64,000 bases of DNA from Larix kaempferi (taxonomy: Eukaryota; Streptophyta; Pinopsida; Pinales; Pinaceae), in contig BSBM01001138.1 of assembly GCA_027924585.1 (NCBI GenBank), forward strand, positions 9,720,001 through 9,784,000. The letters are read 5' to 3'. Below, in pieces: positions 35,417-48,993 of this stretch. A program made the position numbers and the translations under genes. The notes under the pieces are model-generated. The model did no database searches. It saw only the letters and a list, made by a program, of their open reading frames with translations, and had not been told where the DNA came from. Numbering within the stretch: position 1 is the first letter of the stretch; the number at the start of each line of letters is the position of its first letter.

Positions 35417-36674
35417 CCATCCAAACAAAAAGGCAAGGCAAACCTAGAGAGGCAATTCATTCTTTTCTTGTTTCATGAGTATTTGGAGCAAGTCGAGTTC
35501 TGAAAGAGAGAGAGAAAACACTGGCATTATTGCCAAGAAATTTCGAGCAGCAGGCAGAGTGAATCTGACACGCATTTCTAGAACCGTACAGCAGCAGTTA
35601 ACCAGCACGAAAATCGAGAAAGGGGACAGCAGCACAAATTCCCAGACTGCTCGCACGATTTTCGAGAGACAGGCAGCATTTATGAGCAGTCCATACAGCA
35701 TGTACCTGTAGCAGACTGGCACGATTTTCAAGGCTAAAGATGGCACGAATTTCTGAGTAATTAAATGCTGGGACAGTAGCATGAAAACCGAGGAGATTAG
35801 ACTGTACTGTGCATGAGTTTCAAGGAGAAAACCGTACAGAAGCAGGTAGTCCGTACAGTACCTATAGCACACATTTCGAGGCAGCTTCTGCACAGAATTC
35901 GAGGCTGTCTAAGGCACTGTTTTCAAGGCTGTAATTTGGTCTCTGTGGGTTCAGGGTTGAGATTAGTAGTGACTACTGTGCCTTTAATTCTGATGTACAT
36001 TTGATTGAAGCAATAATAATATCTCTCAAACAGATTTTCCTGGGCAGTTAGCCAAAAATATCTGAGTGAAATTTTAATGGTGTGAAATTGGTTTTATTTC
36101 TGCTTTTAGAATTTGTAAATTCTCCTTGTGTTTCCAGTTCATATTGTTTATGAGAAAACAATTCATATGCAGCTGTTATGTTCATTGGGTTGGGCATTAA
36201 ACAATGAGAAAATAACTTGAAACCGGGTTGGGGAATATCAGTGGAAAATTTATACTGCCTGGCTGGTACGGTCCCACTAGAAGTACTCTGACTGCTACAA
36301 TCTCTCTCTCTGCCAAATCTAACAAGTGGAAGTCCTTCTCCACTTTTTCTTGTGTCTCTCTCTTATCTCTTCTCCTTCTCACCTTGGCTTCCTTTTATCC
36401 TATTGAGATGAACCAAAACCCTAACTCCAATGGCTGAGATTAGATCTTACTCACTTGAGATCAAGGGCTAAGATTCAATTAATTAACTAAAGTGACTAGT
36501 GCCAAAAAATTAGGCACTTCAATAAACTAATCCTCGATTAATCTAAAAAGACATTCACTTTAATAATAACTTAATAAAGTGAACTACCCAAAGTTCTAAA
36601 AGGTATTAGTGATGATTTGCACAGGTAGACACAAACCCATGTGGAAATGCATGTCTGAGCTACAAACATCAACA
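35417..36674 (-). repeat. Motif-dense region, possibly the distal part of the copia-E LTR
   Basis: Between 35560 and 35935 the motif GCACGA-TTTCGAG or near variants recur about nine times at 35-60 bp, all in the same orientation, interspersed with CCGTACAG words. The same GTACAG wording fills 23745-23965 on the far side of LTR A1 and copia-2. Reading minus, TGTTGATGTTTGTAGC starts at 36674 and a TATA-like ATAAAAGG lies near 36390. These could be the start and promoter of a ~2.1 kb LTR ending at 23407. The target duplication cannot be tested. Confidence 0.35.
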
Positions 36675-39540
36675 GTTACCTACTCTGATATTCACATATG
36701 TTGGGTATCCCCTCCCAACTAATAGAGATGGGTTGAAATAAAGAGGTGGTTAGGTTGAGAGATCTAATAATCCCATGTGATGACTAGCATTGAATGTAGT
36801 GATCTCTCTGATAAATGAGGCCAAAAGACCTTTAGTGGGGTTAACGGAAGAAAAAGGACAACAATCTATCTAAGTGAAAAAAACACGATCTTTGGAATAC
36901 AATCACATATACATCAAAGAATAAATATTTTTCACATGGTGTGTTACAAAAGCCATTAATGACCCACTATTTGGGTAACAAATGCTTGGTGACTTGGCAT
37001 GAACACATGGATATGAAAGCCAATAGCATTATATGTAGATTTAATTCATAACAAAAGAAAAATATAACTAAAAACTCAAACGGGTATACACAATGGTGGT
37101 TACCTAGTACTTACTCACCATAGCAATGATATAAAAGCCAACAACTACAAAAATATAGGAAATCGATTAATTCCTATAATATCTTCAATAGAATTATCAA
37201 TATTCCTCACTCCACTTTAAACAAAAGACCTCAAATTTACATATTGGTATAGGACAAATATAACTACCATCCAAACATAAAATATATCATGAACATTACC
37301 CAAGTATTGCTTGCATAGTATACCAAAAACAAACATTTTCAGACATTATCATAAGATAAAATCAACAATAACTACGACCATAACAAATGAAAAAAAGCAG
37401 AAAAATATTAACAAATGAATAAAAAAGAACAACAAAAGATGACAAGAACAAACCTTAGCTACTAGTGAAAGCTAAAAAATGTATAATGTTTGGAATAAGG
37501 TCATTAATGGTCTTTCCATACCTAGAGAAGCATATATTAATTATCCTACAGGCAAGCCCAATGTAGCATACCTCAAAAGATACCGCAAACACAAGATTCC
37601 TGTACTCTTTGAAATGAGGTAATCAACAAGTACAGAGTGATCATATTGTATCTACAAAAAAAGAAATCCATATTAAAGTCTTACCATTTAAAGGCCAGAA
37701 TACCACACATACATGCTTTTCATTTTTTTCCAAGACAAATGAGGTAATTAAGCTTAGCCCCTACAGAGTCTAAATACAGGTATTTGGTTCTAATTCCACT
37801 GATGAACTTGATTGCTTGTAGAAAGATACCAATAGGAAGCTGTTAGGCATTTAGGTGTTTTATAACTAACTTATGAGGAGATGATGTCAGTGACATAAAT
37901 GTATAATCTAATATTGGATGTAAGTGTATTAACTTAGACATTACCACCTTGGACTACGTTAACATACTCTAAATTTTCCTATCTGCTGCACAAGCTACAA
38001 GTTGTGCACCATAGAATTTCTTTTACTTTAGTATTTAGCAATGAAAAATCTTATTATTATATATTTACCTCTATGAATGACTAGTTTCTTTTTGCATATT
38101 TCATTCTTTGTTAGACTGGTGTCGGTCATTTGTATAGATTTAGTGTGTACTAAATCGGCTACTTTTACGGGTTGTTTTTAAAACCATATCACCTGTAGCA
38201 TAATTATAATGAACTCGTTCTCTACAATAATATTTTAGATATTTTAAAGTTTTACTTCCAAATCATAGCAATTCCCCCTCCTAAAATACTTTGCCATCAA
38301 AGCATTGCATGGTAGAATGACATGAACACATTTTAAGCTTCTTTATGAGCACCTCTTTAATTGGTAACTTCAATTTAACCTATTATATTTTAATTTAATT
38401 GGATTCTAAGCTTAGATTCACACATCTATAGTTGCCTTCAAATCAAGCATCAATTTCCTTATTTCATCAAGTCACTGTATCACAATCTATTAGTTAAGTA
38501 TGCTGAATATATTTAAGTGCCCAAATATATTTAAGCATGCCAAACCAATTAGCACACAAATAGCTACAGTATACCACAATGACGAATGAGAAAGTAACTA
38601 CTGCTACTACTACCACTATGCGCAATTATAACCCAGTCTGAAAATGCATTGGGCTTGGTCCCCCAAGTTAATATGGCCTTGTGTTTGTAAGGGGTAAGTG
38701 GGCAAGGGCAAATCTTGAGTGGATTATTGTACCATAGAACCCACTTGAACACAACTTCTTATATTACGTGGAAAATCAAATACGTATTAGGTACAAAGGA
38801 TAGTGGTAACAACTACCCTAATATTGTTGGCTTCGAGATTCATTGTGTTCAAGAAACTATCATCGACATTTTACATTCGCAATAGATGATTCATCTTCAT
38901 GAAAAGAATGTGAGAGATGAAAAACACTTGGAAAAAACAACAGATCAACTACCTTATTTCAAATACAAAAGCGATAAGTTCATAATAGAGAAAAGCAAAT
39001 AGATTTTTCACATTCTTAACCTACAAATATCAATTGGACCTAGTTTAGGAAACTAAATTTTCACAAGGTATCTTTTGGAAGGATTTGATGGTGCCTATTT
39101 GACCATCGAAGATAAACATACATTGTGCTACTCCTCATACTGTATATGGGTAACTCTTGTGATTTTCATCCCAAGATATGATTTGTAGCATGGTACCCAT
39201 GGAGTTTCTAGATGGACATTGGGGATCTACATCTTTATGCAGCTTCTTTTCTTCATGATGGATATTTGATTAATATCTTTAGTGGAGGTTAATTTCCTCT
39301 ATGGTGGATGGTCATGTTGATGGTCAATAGGAGGTAGTGTTCTACATGATCCCCTTGGTTGAATGTGTGATGGGGACATACTTAATGCTAGATGTAGTTA
39401 ACACTTCTTTCATGTCCCCTTTCCTTTGGTATCGATGTATTGTGATACTGCACTTTGCCTTGGTAGGATTCCCCTAAGTGATATGACTTGACGTTGTAAC
39501 ATTTGCTAGACATTACCTTCAAGGGATGTGTAATGAACAA
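36675..39540. other. AT-rich intergenic stretch with no recognisable gene
   Basis: I see no supported ORF, primer site or paired LTR terminus. TGTTAGGCATTTAGGTG near 37841 and CTGCACAAGCTACAAGTTG near 37985 resemble copia LTR wording but have no partner. The longest ORFs are about 60 codons. Confidence 0.5.
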
Positions 39541-40260
39541 TGTTAGTACCCTAGTGATGTAATATTTCCTAAGTTTGAGTTAGAAAAGTGGGGTGCTACA
39601 CATATTATTGATGATCGAGTCTTTTTCTAAGGTTTGATGAAGTATTAATCATATAATTAGTCCTTTGGTGGTGCACCCAAGGTTCAAACCTAGGAAGACC
39701 TTATAATTTGTCATTATGTTGGAGTTTCACTTGGGGGAACAACTTATATACATGGCATGATACTTTATGGAGCACACCCCTTCATTAGCACACATGTCCA
39801 TGCTGATTTAATCATTCAATGGCTTTTTGGAGAAGGGCAATGATACTTTTGGTGATGTGTGCTAGCTCCTCAACAAATATCTTTTGATAGAGTGCTCTGA
39901 TTGTTGCCAGATCAATTTCATTAGATGCAAAGTGGCCATGGGATTTACGAAAAGTGGTTATAATAGAAAATCTAATAAAAATGGAGGGAGTTGGCTATCA
40001 CAAAAATTGAGCACAAAGAAACCAAGAATAACTCAGAAGACTTATCATAAGGTATTGCATAGATGAAAAAGGGAAAGCTTTCTTATATAGGGTTACAATG
40101 AGGTTGACTCAAACCACTTTATGAATGTGGGATAGACCGAAAAATACAATAAAGGGACATAAAGCATAAAAGTGCAAAATAATATAAAGTCAGAACTCAC
40201 TTTATTAATGCCCAAGTCTAATATCTAATTGACCATTATAAACTATGTTTTACTTTAACA
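39541..40260 (-). repeat. Probable 3' LTR of copia-F
   Basis: Reading minus, TGTTAAAGTAAAACATAG starts at 40260, directly after the RNase H end. A TATA box (CTATATAAG) lies at about 40090-40083, a plausible distance into an LTR. The distal end is proposed at 39541, where the minus strand ends GGTACTAACA, but no target duplication can confirm it. Confidence 0.5.
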
Positions 40261-40503
40261 CAATCCCTTAATGGTCAATCTACTAACTACACCAAGTTTA
40301 TCCCGAAATTTTACATTATTTTCAAGACCCAAAGGCTTGGCCAAATTGTATGTAGTTTGGTCTGCAATGGGATAGTGCTACAACTCAACAATTCCATCTT
40401 CTACAAGTTGTTCGATGAAGTGGCAATGTTTCTCAACATGCTTCATATGCTCGTGGAAGACTGGATTCTTTACTAGTTTGATCAACCCCTAATTGTTGCA
40501 AAG
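40261..40503 (-). pseudogene. copia-F RNase H C-terminal fragment
   Basis: The minus-strand translation gives KNPVFHEHMKHVEKHCHF, then QLVEDGIVEL, a stop, and LGLENNVKFRDKLGVV. This is the usual copia RNase H tail. Two TAG codons sit where Gln is expected. The fragment is cut at 40503 by insertion of copia-3. It differs from the copia-1/2/3 tails, so it is another family. Confidence 0.88.
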
Positions 40504-41047
40504 TGTTGATGTATTTGTAAGTTCAGAATGTATTTCACTTGTATATTTTATACTGTACTCATGTGTCATTATACTTCCAACGGAGAGGTTTCATTCCTCC
40601 GATCGAGAAGGTTATCATTGTACTAGAGTGGGTTATTAGACTCCCCTAGTGGGGTCGGCCCAGAGTTAGGGTATAATGGGTTATTAGACTCCCTTAGGAG
40701 AAGTCGACCTAGTTAGGGTAAAAAGGCAAGTGAAGTAAAGTATAATAGAGAGTGTGACTCTCTCATTCTATTCATTCACTCACTCACTCATTCGGATAAG
40801 TGAGAGAGAGACAAGTTCGCACAAGTGGAGGAGGAGCTGCTGGAGACCATCTTATTGTTTTGGGGTTTTGTACTATTGCTCATTCTATCTCTGAGGAAGT
40901 TGTGGGGTTTTCTCCTTTGTGGTTTCCCCAGTGAAATGCTTTGTGTCTATTGTCTCTTGTGATTGATTTGCTGTGCTTGTTATTCTCTCAGATAAGATCC
41001 TAGATCATATTGAATTAAATGTTGAAAAACTAACATGGTATCAGAGC
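40504..41047 (+). repeat. copia-3 5' LTR and primer site
   Basis: A 532 bp LTR with TG...CA ends is directly followed by TGGTATCAGAGC (41036-41047). A TATA-like TATAATAGAG lies at 40741-40750. The left flank GCAAG has no second copy because the right end of the element is lost. Confidence 0.92.
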
Positions 41048-41647
41048 TAACCTGAGAAGAAGACACTGTGCAGCTGCAGAAGCTAGGGCTTCTTAATTTT
41101 TGGGTCTCTTCCCACAGATCATCAAAGGCGGGAGGCTAGGCTGACTCTCCTAAGGAAGGCGCATCTTTCTGTCGAGATAGAATTTGATTCCGAGCATTTT
41201 CAGTTTTTGGCCTCTCGCTGCTGCGGGAAATTAGGGCTTTTGACAAAAGTGGAATTTTGGAGTGCTCTCAGCATAGGATCGTCTCCTCAGCAAAATCGAA
41301 ATTTAGAGACCAATATCGAACTTTTTGGTTGGGTGAATCTCCGAGAAAGTCAAACCCTAATTTGACTTTTGGACTAGAAAAACCTGAAAACCAGAATTTG
41401 ACAGAAATTGCAAATCCGAATTTCGCAGGTCACTTTTGAGGGGTAAATTTTTTGAGTTTTCAAAATCTGAGCACACCAGCTTCCTCGCCTCAATCAAATG
41501 CATCTCCCTATCCAGACAAAAGTTTGAAATTCCAAGTTTGGATTTTTACGGTTTCTCTGTCAAACCCTAGCCAGCTCCAGATCCAGTTTCAGCAAATCAA
41601 GTGGTAAGACCTATAATCTTTTATTTCCATTTGAGTTTCTCATTAAG

Positions 41648-43756
41648 ATGTCTCACCACACCAAGCTTGAGGATAAGCTTGAAGGGGCTGATAACTTCTG
41701 AGCATGGAAGTATAGGATTGGGTTAATCCTAGAAGAGAATGAATTGGACACCTACATAAGTGAAGAGGTTCCGGTTCGAGAGGGAGATGAGGCTAAGGCC
41801 TTACACAAGAAGAACTTGGTCAAGGCCAAGAGGATCATTGCAGATTCTATCAAGGACCATCTCATACCACGTGTCATCTCTAAAGACACCCAAGGAGATG
41901 TTTGATTCCTTGACCAAGCTATTTGAAGGGAAGAACATAAATCGGAAGATGACTTTGCGGAACCAATTGAAGAATGTCAAGATACAAAATGTCGAGACCA
42001 TGCAGTCCTACTTCTCAAAGGTCTCCCAGATAAAAGAACAACTTGAAGCTATGGGAGAAGATATAGAGAATGGAGAAGTAGTGATGACCACCTTGAATGG
42101 TCTACCTAGGTCATGGGATTCTTTCATTCAAGGAATTTGTGCTAGAAAGAAACTCATCTCATTCAGTAGGCTGTGAGAGGAATGCTCACAAGAAGAAGCT
42201 CGTATTGTAGCTCGAGAAGAGAAGATGGGTAGTGAAGACCAAGCTCGCAACGCACACACCAGGAATAATTACAACAAGAAGGAGCATCCTCATCACAAGA
42301 AGGGTAAACACCACCACCAAAACCGAAGGGAGAACTTTGGAGGATCTATGAAAGATCTCTCTCACATTCGATGCTATACTTGTGATGAGAGGGGACACTA
42401 TTCCAGAGATTGTCCCAGGAACAAAAGCAGCTCCCACAAGAAGAAGAACACCAAGAAAAGACATCATGCTCACACTGCAAAGGATGATGAACCTCCCAGG
42501 AAGAGGGCCAGAGAAGAAAGTGAAGATTCTTCAAGCGATGAAGAGTATGTTTTAATTTCTGCCCTCACAGGAACTGTTACACATGGAAGCAATGATTGGC
42601 TTATAGATAGTGGGGCTTCCAAGCATATGACTGGATTCAAGGAATCCTTTATGAATCTATCTGAACATGAGTCACCCCACAAACTGAAACTTGGGGATGA
42701 CTACCAGTATCCTATAAAATGAAGTGGTGAAGCCTCTTATAAGCTAGACTCTGGAAAGTCTATGAAGATGAAAGATGTTCTATTTGTACCAGGACTAAAG
42801 AAGAACCTTCTCTCCATCTCTGCATTGGATGCAAAAGGTATGAGGGTTGCATTAGTAGATGGCCAAGTTATTATGTGCCCTAAAGGAAAGACTATAGATG
42901 ATGCTGTAGTGATTGGAGAGCAAGAGGGAGGATTATACAAACTGAAGGGCCAACCAAAACAAGCCTTGGTCCATGAATCCATGGAACCAAGTGAACTATG
43001 GCATAGAAGACTTGCACATGTGCACTATAGAGCACTAACTCTTGCAAGCAAAGTTGTTGAAGGTCTTCCAGATATCCAGGCAAAGCATGAGGGCGTTTGC
43101 AAAAGATGTGCGAAAGGAAAGAACACAAAGAAGACATTTCCAAGTAGCGAAAGCAAGGCAAAAGGAATCTTGGAAATCATCCATTCCGATGTATGTTGTC
43201 CAATGTCATCCAGTTCTTTGAGTCCGTATGTATATTATGTTTCTTTCATTAATGATTTTTCTAGGAAAACATGGATATATTTCTTGAAGGGAAAAGATGA
43301 AGTATTCAGTAAGTTCAAGGAATTCAAAGCCTTGATCGAGAACCACACAGAAAAGAGAATCAAGACTTTTCGATATGACAATGGTGGAGAGTTCACATCA
43401 GAAGACTTCAAGAAATTATGCAGAGATCCAGGGATTAAGAAGGAGTTGACCACTCCATATAATAATCCACAACAGAATGGGGTTGCAGAAAGGAAGAATA
43501 GAACAATTATGGAAGCAACAAGGGCAATGCTTCATGACCAAGATCTTCCTATGCATCTATGGGCAGAAGCTGCTAGGACAGTTGTGTATGTACAGAATCG
43601 TACTCCACATAGAGTACTTGACAACAAGACACCAGAAGAAGTCTTCTCCGGCGAGAAACCAGAGGTCAGCCATCTCAGAATATTTGGTTGCCCAGTATAC
43701 ATACACATTCCAAAAGAGAAGAGGACAAAGTTAGATCCTTTAGGAAAGAAGGGTAT
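41648..43756 (+). pseudogene. copia-3 gag-protease-integrase polyprotein, broken
   Basis: The ATG at 41648 opens a UBN2-type gag (KLEDKLEGADNF) with a TGA at about 41699. A frameshift near 41875 and another TGA near 42175 follow. The 42225-42722 frame has the zinc knuckle CYTCDERGHYSRDC, a KKKNTKKRHH basic run, and the protease site WLIDSGASKHMT. A TGA at about 42720 separates it from 42762-43756, which holds the pre-integrase domain (WHRRLAHVHYRAL), a zinc-binding CKRCAKGK segment, and integrase with HSDVCCPM, YDNGGEFTS and NGVAERKNR. The three nonsense codons are all TGA, as expected from C-to-T decay in silenced DNA. The last in-frame residues before the LTR are LGKKGI. Confidence 0.92.
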
Positions 43757-46543
43757 TGTTATCACATATATAGTAGCCGGGCTACCATACATTTTTTATC
43801 AGATTCCAGTACACTATTCATCCAGTTCCTTTACATTGAGATGTTGAGATGAGCATCTACTATAGATCACTATTAGTTTTTGGACAGCATATATATTCCC
43901 CATGCCATGACTGAGTCTCAGGACACTCAGAGAGATGACCAATGTAGCTATTATGCCATTTGTACAGAGCAGTCAGTAGTGCCCCGAGTTACAGTAGTAG
44001 TTTTAGAGGACAAATGATGGTTCATAGTGATGAGCTTTCAGGTATATGACTCAGCAGGTATATTATGGTGTTGTGGTTATATTGCTTTTATTTCCATTTT
44101 CTTAGCATGTCTTAGCATTTAGTATCATGATCTGGCGATCATATAGATATGTGGACCTGGTTGTACTTATACATATATATCATATTTGTCCCTACTCAGA
44201 CTTAGAAGTTCTTGGCCTATACTCATTGGTTTTACCCTCCCTAGGGAGAATAGAGGTGATCATTCCCGCCATACTTTGGCTTGCTAGTGTCGGTTTCATT
44301 ATTCACTGTCTTCATCCATCCATGACTTACCCAGTTTGTTCATTACCTTGACTTACTACTTGACTAGTGGCATGGAGGACCTTCCCCCACTATAGCCTCT
44401 ATATTGGATAAGCTTCCCTGTTTATTGTGTCTCGGCTCTGAGTTGGTGACAAAACTTACCTATGGTGAGTTGGATTTCCTTGTGAATTCCCCCTAGTCAC
44501 TAAAGATGTTGTTGGCTAAACCTGAAGCTCTTAGTGTTGCCAAGGATACAAAATTTGGAAATGAAATGTTATATCTTGTATGAAAAGCCCATTCATGCAA
44601 TGTGTTTCTAAATACACATGAATGAAAGGCAAGCCACATGAAAGTGGCTATGAAATATCAAATGTTATATCTTTTGTGAAATGTAAAATACCTAGGTAAA
44701 CAAGCTGTCTATGACACACCTAGAAGTGCTCAGGTAAACAAGTGCCTTAAAAACACACCTGCAGCAAAAAGCCTAAATAAATGTAAATCTATGCAATGTG
44801 TTTTTAAACACACATAGATCAAAGGCTATGGAAACTCTAGGCCCAAAAAGCAATGGAACTTAAATGCTATATCAAAATTATTGTTGGCCTCATTTGTATT
44901 ATGGATTGTGTGCATCTGTGTAAGGTGAATAAACACTCTTTGAACAACTTATCCATTTGTGAGACACCGCCATTCCCTGTGTTGTTGCTTGTCCACTATA
45001 TGCTATGGTGTGTATTCCTTTATCCATTGCCAAAGTGTCACAATGTTAAGTCAGTAAGTCATCCCTTGACCTAGCCATGTCATTCTTAGCCTTCACCCTT
45101 CACTAGCAAATTGATCACAACTATGAAGTGAGTATGACCTTGAAAGTCTTGTCTTAGTAATTAATAATAATTAATGACATATTATATTTGGATTTAGATC
45201 GCTAGTAATGATTACTTCTTGTTATAATTGCTATGTGAATGGATTGTAAAGCATCTTTTAACCCTTGACACCTTGCAGCAGCTTGATGACAGTTTGAGTC
45301 ATATTTTGGTTATGTTGACTTGGTCAAACCTTAGTTTGACCAAAAGTCAACCACAAGACATGAGGTGGCAGACCTCAGATGTTACAAATAGATGATATAT
45401 GGTCTGATACAGGTCACCATGGTGGGCTTATGCAATGGTTTCAGGCCTATGATAATTATTTGTACTTTTCAGCATTTTTACAGATTATTATTATTTGGTC
45501 TGCTGGATATGATGAGTATTTATTTTGGACCATGCAGAGGTTTATATGGTGTATGAGTATACATCTTAGATGGATTTGGACCTTTTGAGTCCAATGAGAT
45601 AGTCTATTTTCAGTTCCGGGCAGTTACAGTGATGATGGAGCCTCAGCAGGCTATCCTAGTGCAGTTTTGGTCTGTCGGAGACCTTGTCAAAGCAGTGATG
45701 GGATTCACTTGGTTTACCTAGGGCGCTGTGCATGGAGGGGGAGGTCCAGCCACTTGTTATTACCATATTACCCCCCTCCCAGACACATTGGTGAGCTCAC
45801 CTTGACAGCGCAGGCACTCCGGGAGGCAGTTTGGGCAGTTTCACGCTTCTCGAGGCAGTCCAGAAATGGTAGAAATGGCTACAAAGGAATTCGATTTGGG
45901 CTACTGAGGCAAATTTTTGGCATGGGATGATCAGTGATGATGAGTGGGATGTCTTCCACACCTTCTCCAACAGTTTCAGCTTCATCGGGACCCACATCCA
46001 TCACTTATGGCATTTTCTGATGATTTTTGGAGCCTCCTAAGGCTCACGATTTGTCCATAGAGGCACGATTTGGTACTTTGATGACTATTTTATTGATATT
46101 GTGCTATGGGGATTGACCAAGGGTGTCTAAAATTACCCCTTGGACCCACCATAAGCTAGATCTACTATTTTATCATCATGATTTGGTGGGATCCCCTCTC
46201 CTAGGGCGATTTTGTCCACTTATTGTTATATTTTATTAGTGATCCATGTATTGTATTGTTGAGCTCATCTCAACCATTGATTAGATCTTTTGATCTTTTA
46301 ATCTTAGCCACTCATTCAAAAAGTGGTTAGATTGTGGACTCTCTCCCTCCTATTTAAAGGAGAGAGCTTCTCATTGTAAAGGGGACTCTTGGCTCTGGAT
46401 TATTGGAATAGAAAATTATTATTGCATCTATTTGTTGTGTTGTGGTGAATGCTTTTGGAGTTCATTCGTTGATTCTTTCTTTGCACTAGGTTCTTGGAGA
46501 TTTTGTCTTGCTATATTTTTGTACCACGTTTTTGCATCTACAG
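43757..46543 (+). mobile_element. Ty3/gypsy LTR, copy B1 (3'-truncated)
   Basis: It begins TGTTATCACATATATAG within copia-3 integrase and aligns with LTR B2 (58763 onward) to TTTTGCATCTACAG at about 46543. There it abruptly joins an inverted copia fragment. TATA-like TATTTAAA is at 46351-46358. The missing end includes most of U5 and the primer site. Divergence from B2 is visible throughout, so it is not the same insertion event. Confidence 0.85.
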
Positions 46544-46680
46544 GTCTACAAATCTTTCCTTGTACTTTTCAATGCTTCCGTCTGCTAAATGTTTTGTTTT
46601 GAAGATCCATTTTGATGAAACAACCGATTTGTCCTTCGGTCTTGGTACCACATCCCAAACATCATTCTTGATGATGGACT
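46544..46680 (-). pseudogene. Short inverted copia RT fragment
   Basis: The minus-strand frame reads IIKNDVWDVVPRPKDKSVV, then SSKWIFKTKHLADGS and EKYKERFV, the start of copia reverse transcriptase (compare copia-2 at about 31960-31850). It is bounded by the broken end of LTR B1 and by the start of LTR A2. It could be the displaced RT of copia-3 after an inversion, or a piece of another copy. Confidence 0.85.
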
Positions 46681-48993
46681 TGTTATCACACCATAGTAGC
46701 AGGGCTACTATTCTTGTACAGCAGATATCTGCACATTCCAGAGCTTCCTTATTCCAGAGCATGGCTATATATTTTGGATCACTTATGATCAGAGCAGTAC
46801 ATTATTCAGATTTTATGACCTTGTGTCAAGGCTGAGCCTTGAGAGTTCAGATTTGATGACTGATGTGACCACTTATCCCATTACAGTTTCAGTTCAGTGC
46901 CTGGAGATGTACTTCAGATGTGTTTCAGATATTGCATGATGATGATTATTATGATGATGTTGTATGATCTATGGATATGTTCTCACTGACTGTGGATTAT
47001 TATCTTGTTGATTTAGTCATGATCATAGCATGTGCTTGGTATATTATTCCTGATGTGGCAAACTATTTAAAATGAACTGTAAATCTTAAAATGGACAATT
47101 GCTTGCACTTTTAGGTCATTTAACAAAACTTACTGGTATTTCACCTTTACATAGACATGGTCTTTCCACCGACACCAGTTGTCTGCTAGTGTAGGCTCCA
47201 TATTCACTTGTCTCCATCCATACATGACCTTCCTGTTTGACTTTAAACCCTGACATGTCTCATTTGACTTTCTGATACTGAGGACTTCCCCATTTTTCTA
47301 CCTCTGTGTTTGGACCGCATCCCTGTTTATTCAGTGTCTCGGCTCTGAGTTGGTGACAGAACTTGCCTTTGGTGAGTTGGATTGTAGGCCTTGGCTCGAA
47401 CTCCCCCTAGTCACTTGAGATGTTGTTGGCTAAAACTGAAAGCTCATGTTCTACCTGTGGAAACTAAATAAATTCGCCCATGGAAACAAAAAAGGGCAAG
47501 AGCAATGAAAAGCTAAAAATACTCCTCGAAGAGTATAATAAAGGTCCAAAAAAAAGCAATAGTTCTTAAAAGCTATATCTAAACAATTGCTGACCTTGTA
47601 TAAATATATGAAAAACATGCCCTGGATGCAAGCTGCAACTAGTTGTGCTTCTCAGCACATCTGAAATCCGAAGGGTTATGTAGGCCAAAAAGGCCATGGA
47701 AATGAAATTGAATGATCCTAATGAACCTGGATCAACTTGATGTAGACATGATGCCTAAGTTGAATAAACACTCTCTAAACAACTTATCCATTTGTGAGGC
47801 ACAGCCATCCCCCGTGTTCTTTTGTCCAGCACAGAGTTTGTAGCTTCCCCCTTTTCCCAGTCCAAAGTATTTTTGAGTTAAGTTAGATAAGTCAAACCCT
47901 TGGCCCAACCTTGCTCCTAGCCTTCATCCTTCACTAGCAGTTTGACCATGTCCAATGGGTGAGTTTGTCATTTGAACTATGGTGCAAGTAATTTTATATA
48001 ACCACGGAATATGTTAACTTGATTAATGCCACTGAATGGAATTTATACTTTGAGCTTAGCTGTGGGAATGATTATAGAAACATTGTCTTAATCTACTGAT
48101 GTGATTTATCCTTGATTATATATTCTTGGGATCCGTGATGATGTGGACCATGTATGGATGATTATTGATGATGATTTATGGTCCCACATGTTTGATGATG
48201 ATATCATATGATGGACATATGATACAGATGATGTTTGATCCAGTTCAGCAGGTTATTATTATTTCAGATCAGCAGATTATACATTGTCCATATATGGTGG
48301 ACCCTACAGCTGGCCCATTAGGGCAACCCATGATGTATGAGTACTCATTCCTAGTGGATTTGGGTCTTCTGGATCCATTGAGACACTTATCTTTCAGTTC
48401 CGGGCACTTCTGACAGTGATTGATGCAGTTTTACACTTGTTGACCAGATTTGAGGCTGATTTCCCAGCCTGAGCAGCAGGGGCCCCGGGAGGCCAGTTCA
48501 CCTAGGGCGCTGATGATGGAGGGGGTGGTCCAGCCACTTGTTATTACCATTTATCCCCCCTTCCGGAGAGCCTGGTGGGCTCAGATTGACAACGCTAGCA
48601 CCCTAGGAGGCAGTTTTGGCACTTTCACAGTTCCCGAGGCAGTTAAAAAATGGGAAAAGGTGGTCACTGAGGAAATCGATTTGGGCAATTGAGGCAAGGT
48701 TTTGGCATTTGGTTTTCACCGAGGTCTTCCAGGGCGGCATCACTACCTTCCAGTCAGTTTTCACCATGTGGGTATGCCCAGATTGATCACAGGAGGACAT
48801 TTACTGCTTGACTGTCATGGATTCTGAGGACAGTTTTGATCATTTTTATTATATTGGACATATTTTATTATTTTTATTGTGCCTTGGGGATGAGCTAGTA
48901 AGGATTAAAACCTCCTAGCCCCACCATGAGCTTATATTGTTATGTCCTAGTCACCATGAGGTGGATTTTGATGCTTATAGTTTCTCTTGTGGA

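Larger units (their letters stand above)
40504..43756 (+). mobile_element. Ty1/copia element copia-3, 3'-truncated by a gypsy LTR
   Basis: 5' LTR 40504-41035 (TGTTGATGTATTTG...ACTAACA), tRNA-Met primer site 41036-41047, leader, and gag-protease-integrase 41648-43756. The element stops within integrase where gypsy LTR B1 begins at 43757. RT, RNase H and the 3' LTR are not found in the same orientation downstream. It is inserted in the copia-F RNase H. LTR wording (CCTCCGATCGAG, TATTAGACTCCCCTAG) places it with copia-2 and more distantly copia-1. Confidence 0.92.

Noticed and set aside
37841-38180. A solo copia LTR starting TGTTAGGCATTTAGG
   Set aside because: Some wording fits, but I could not find a matching CA end or target duplication.
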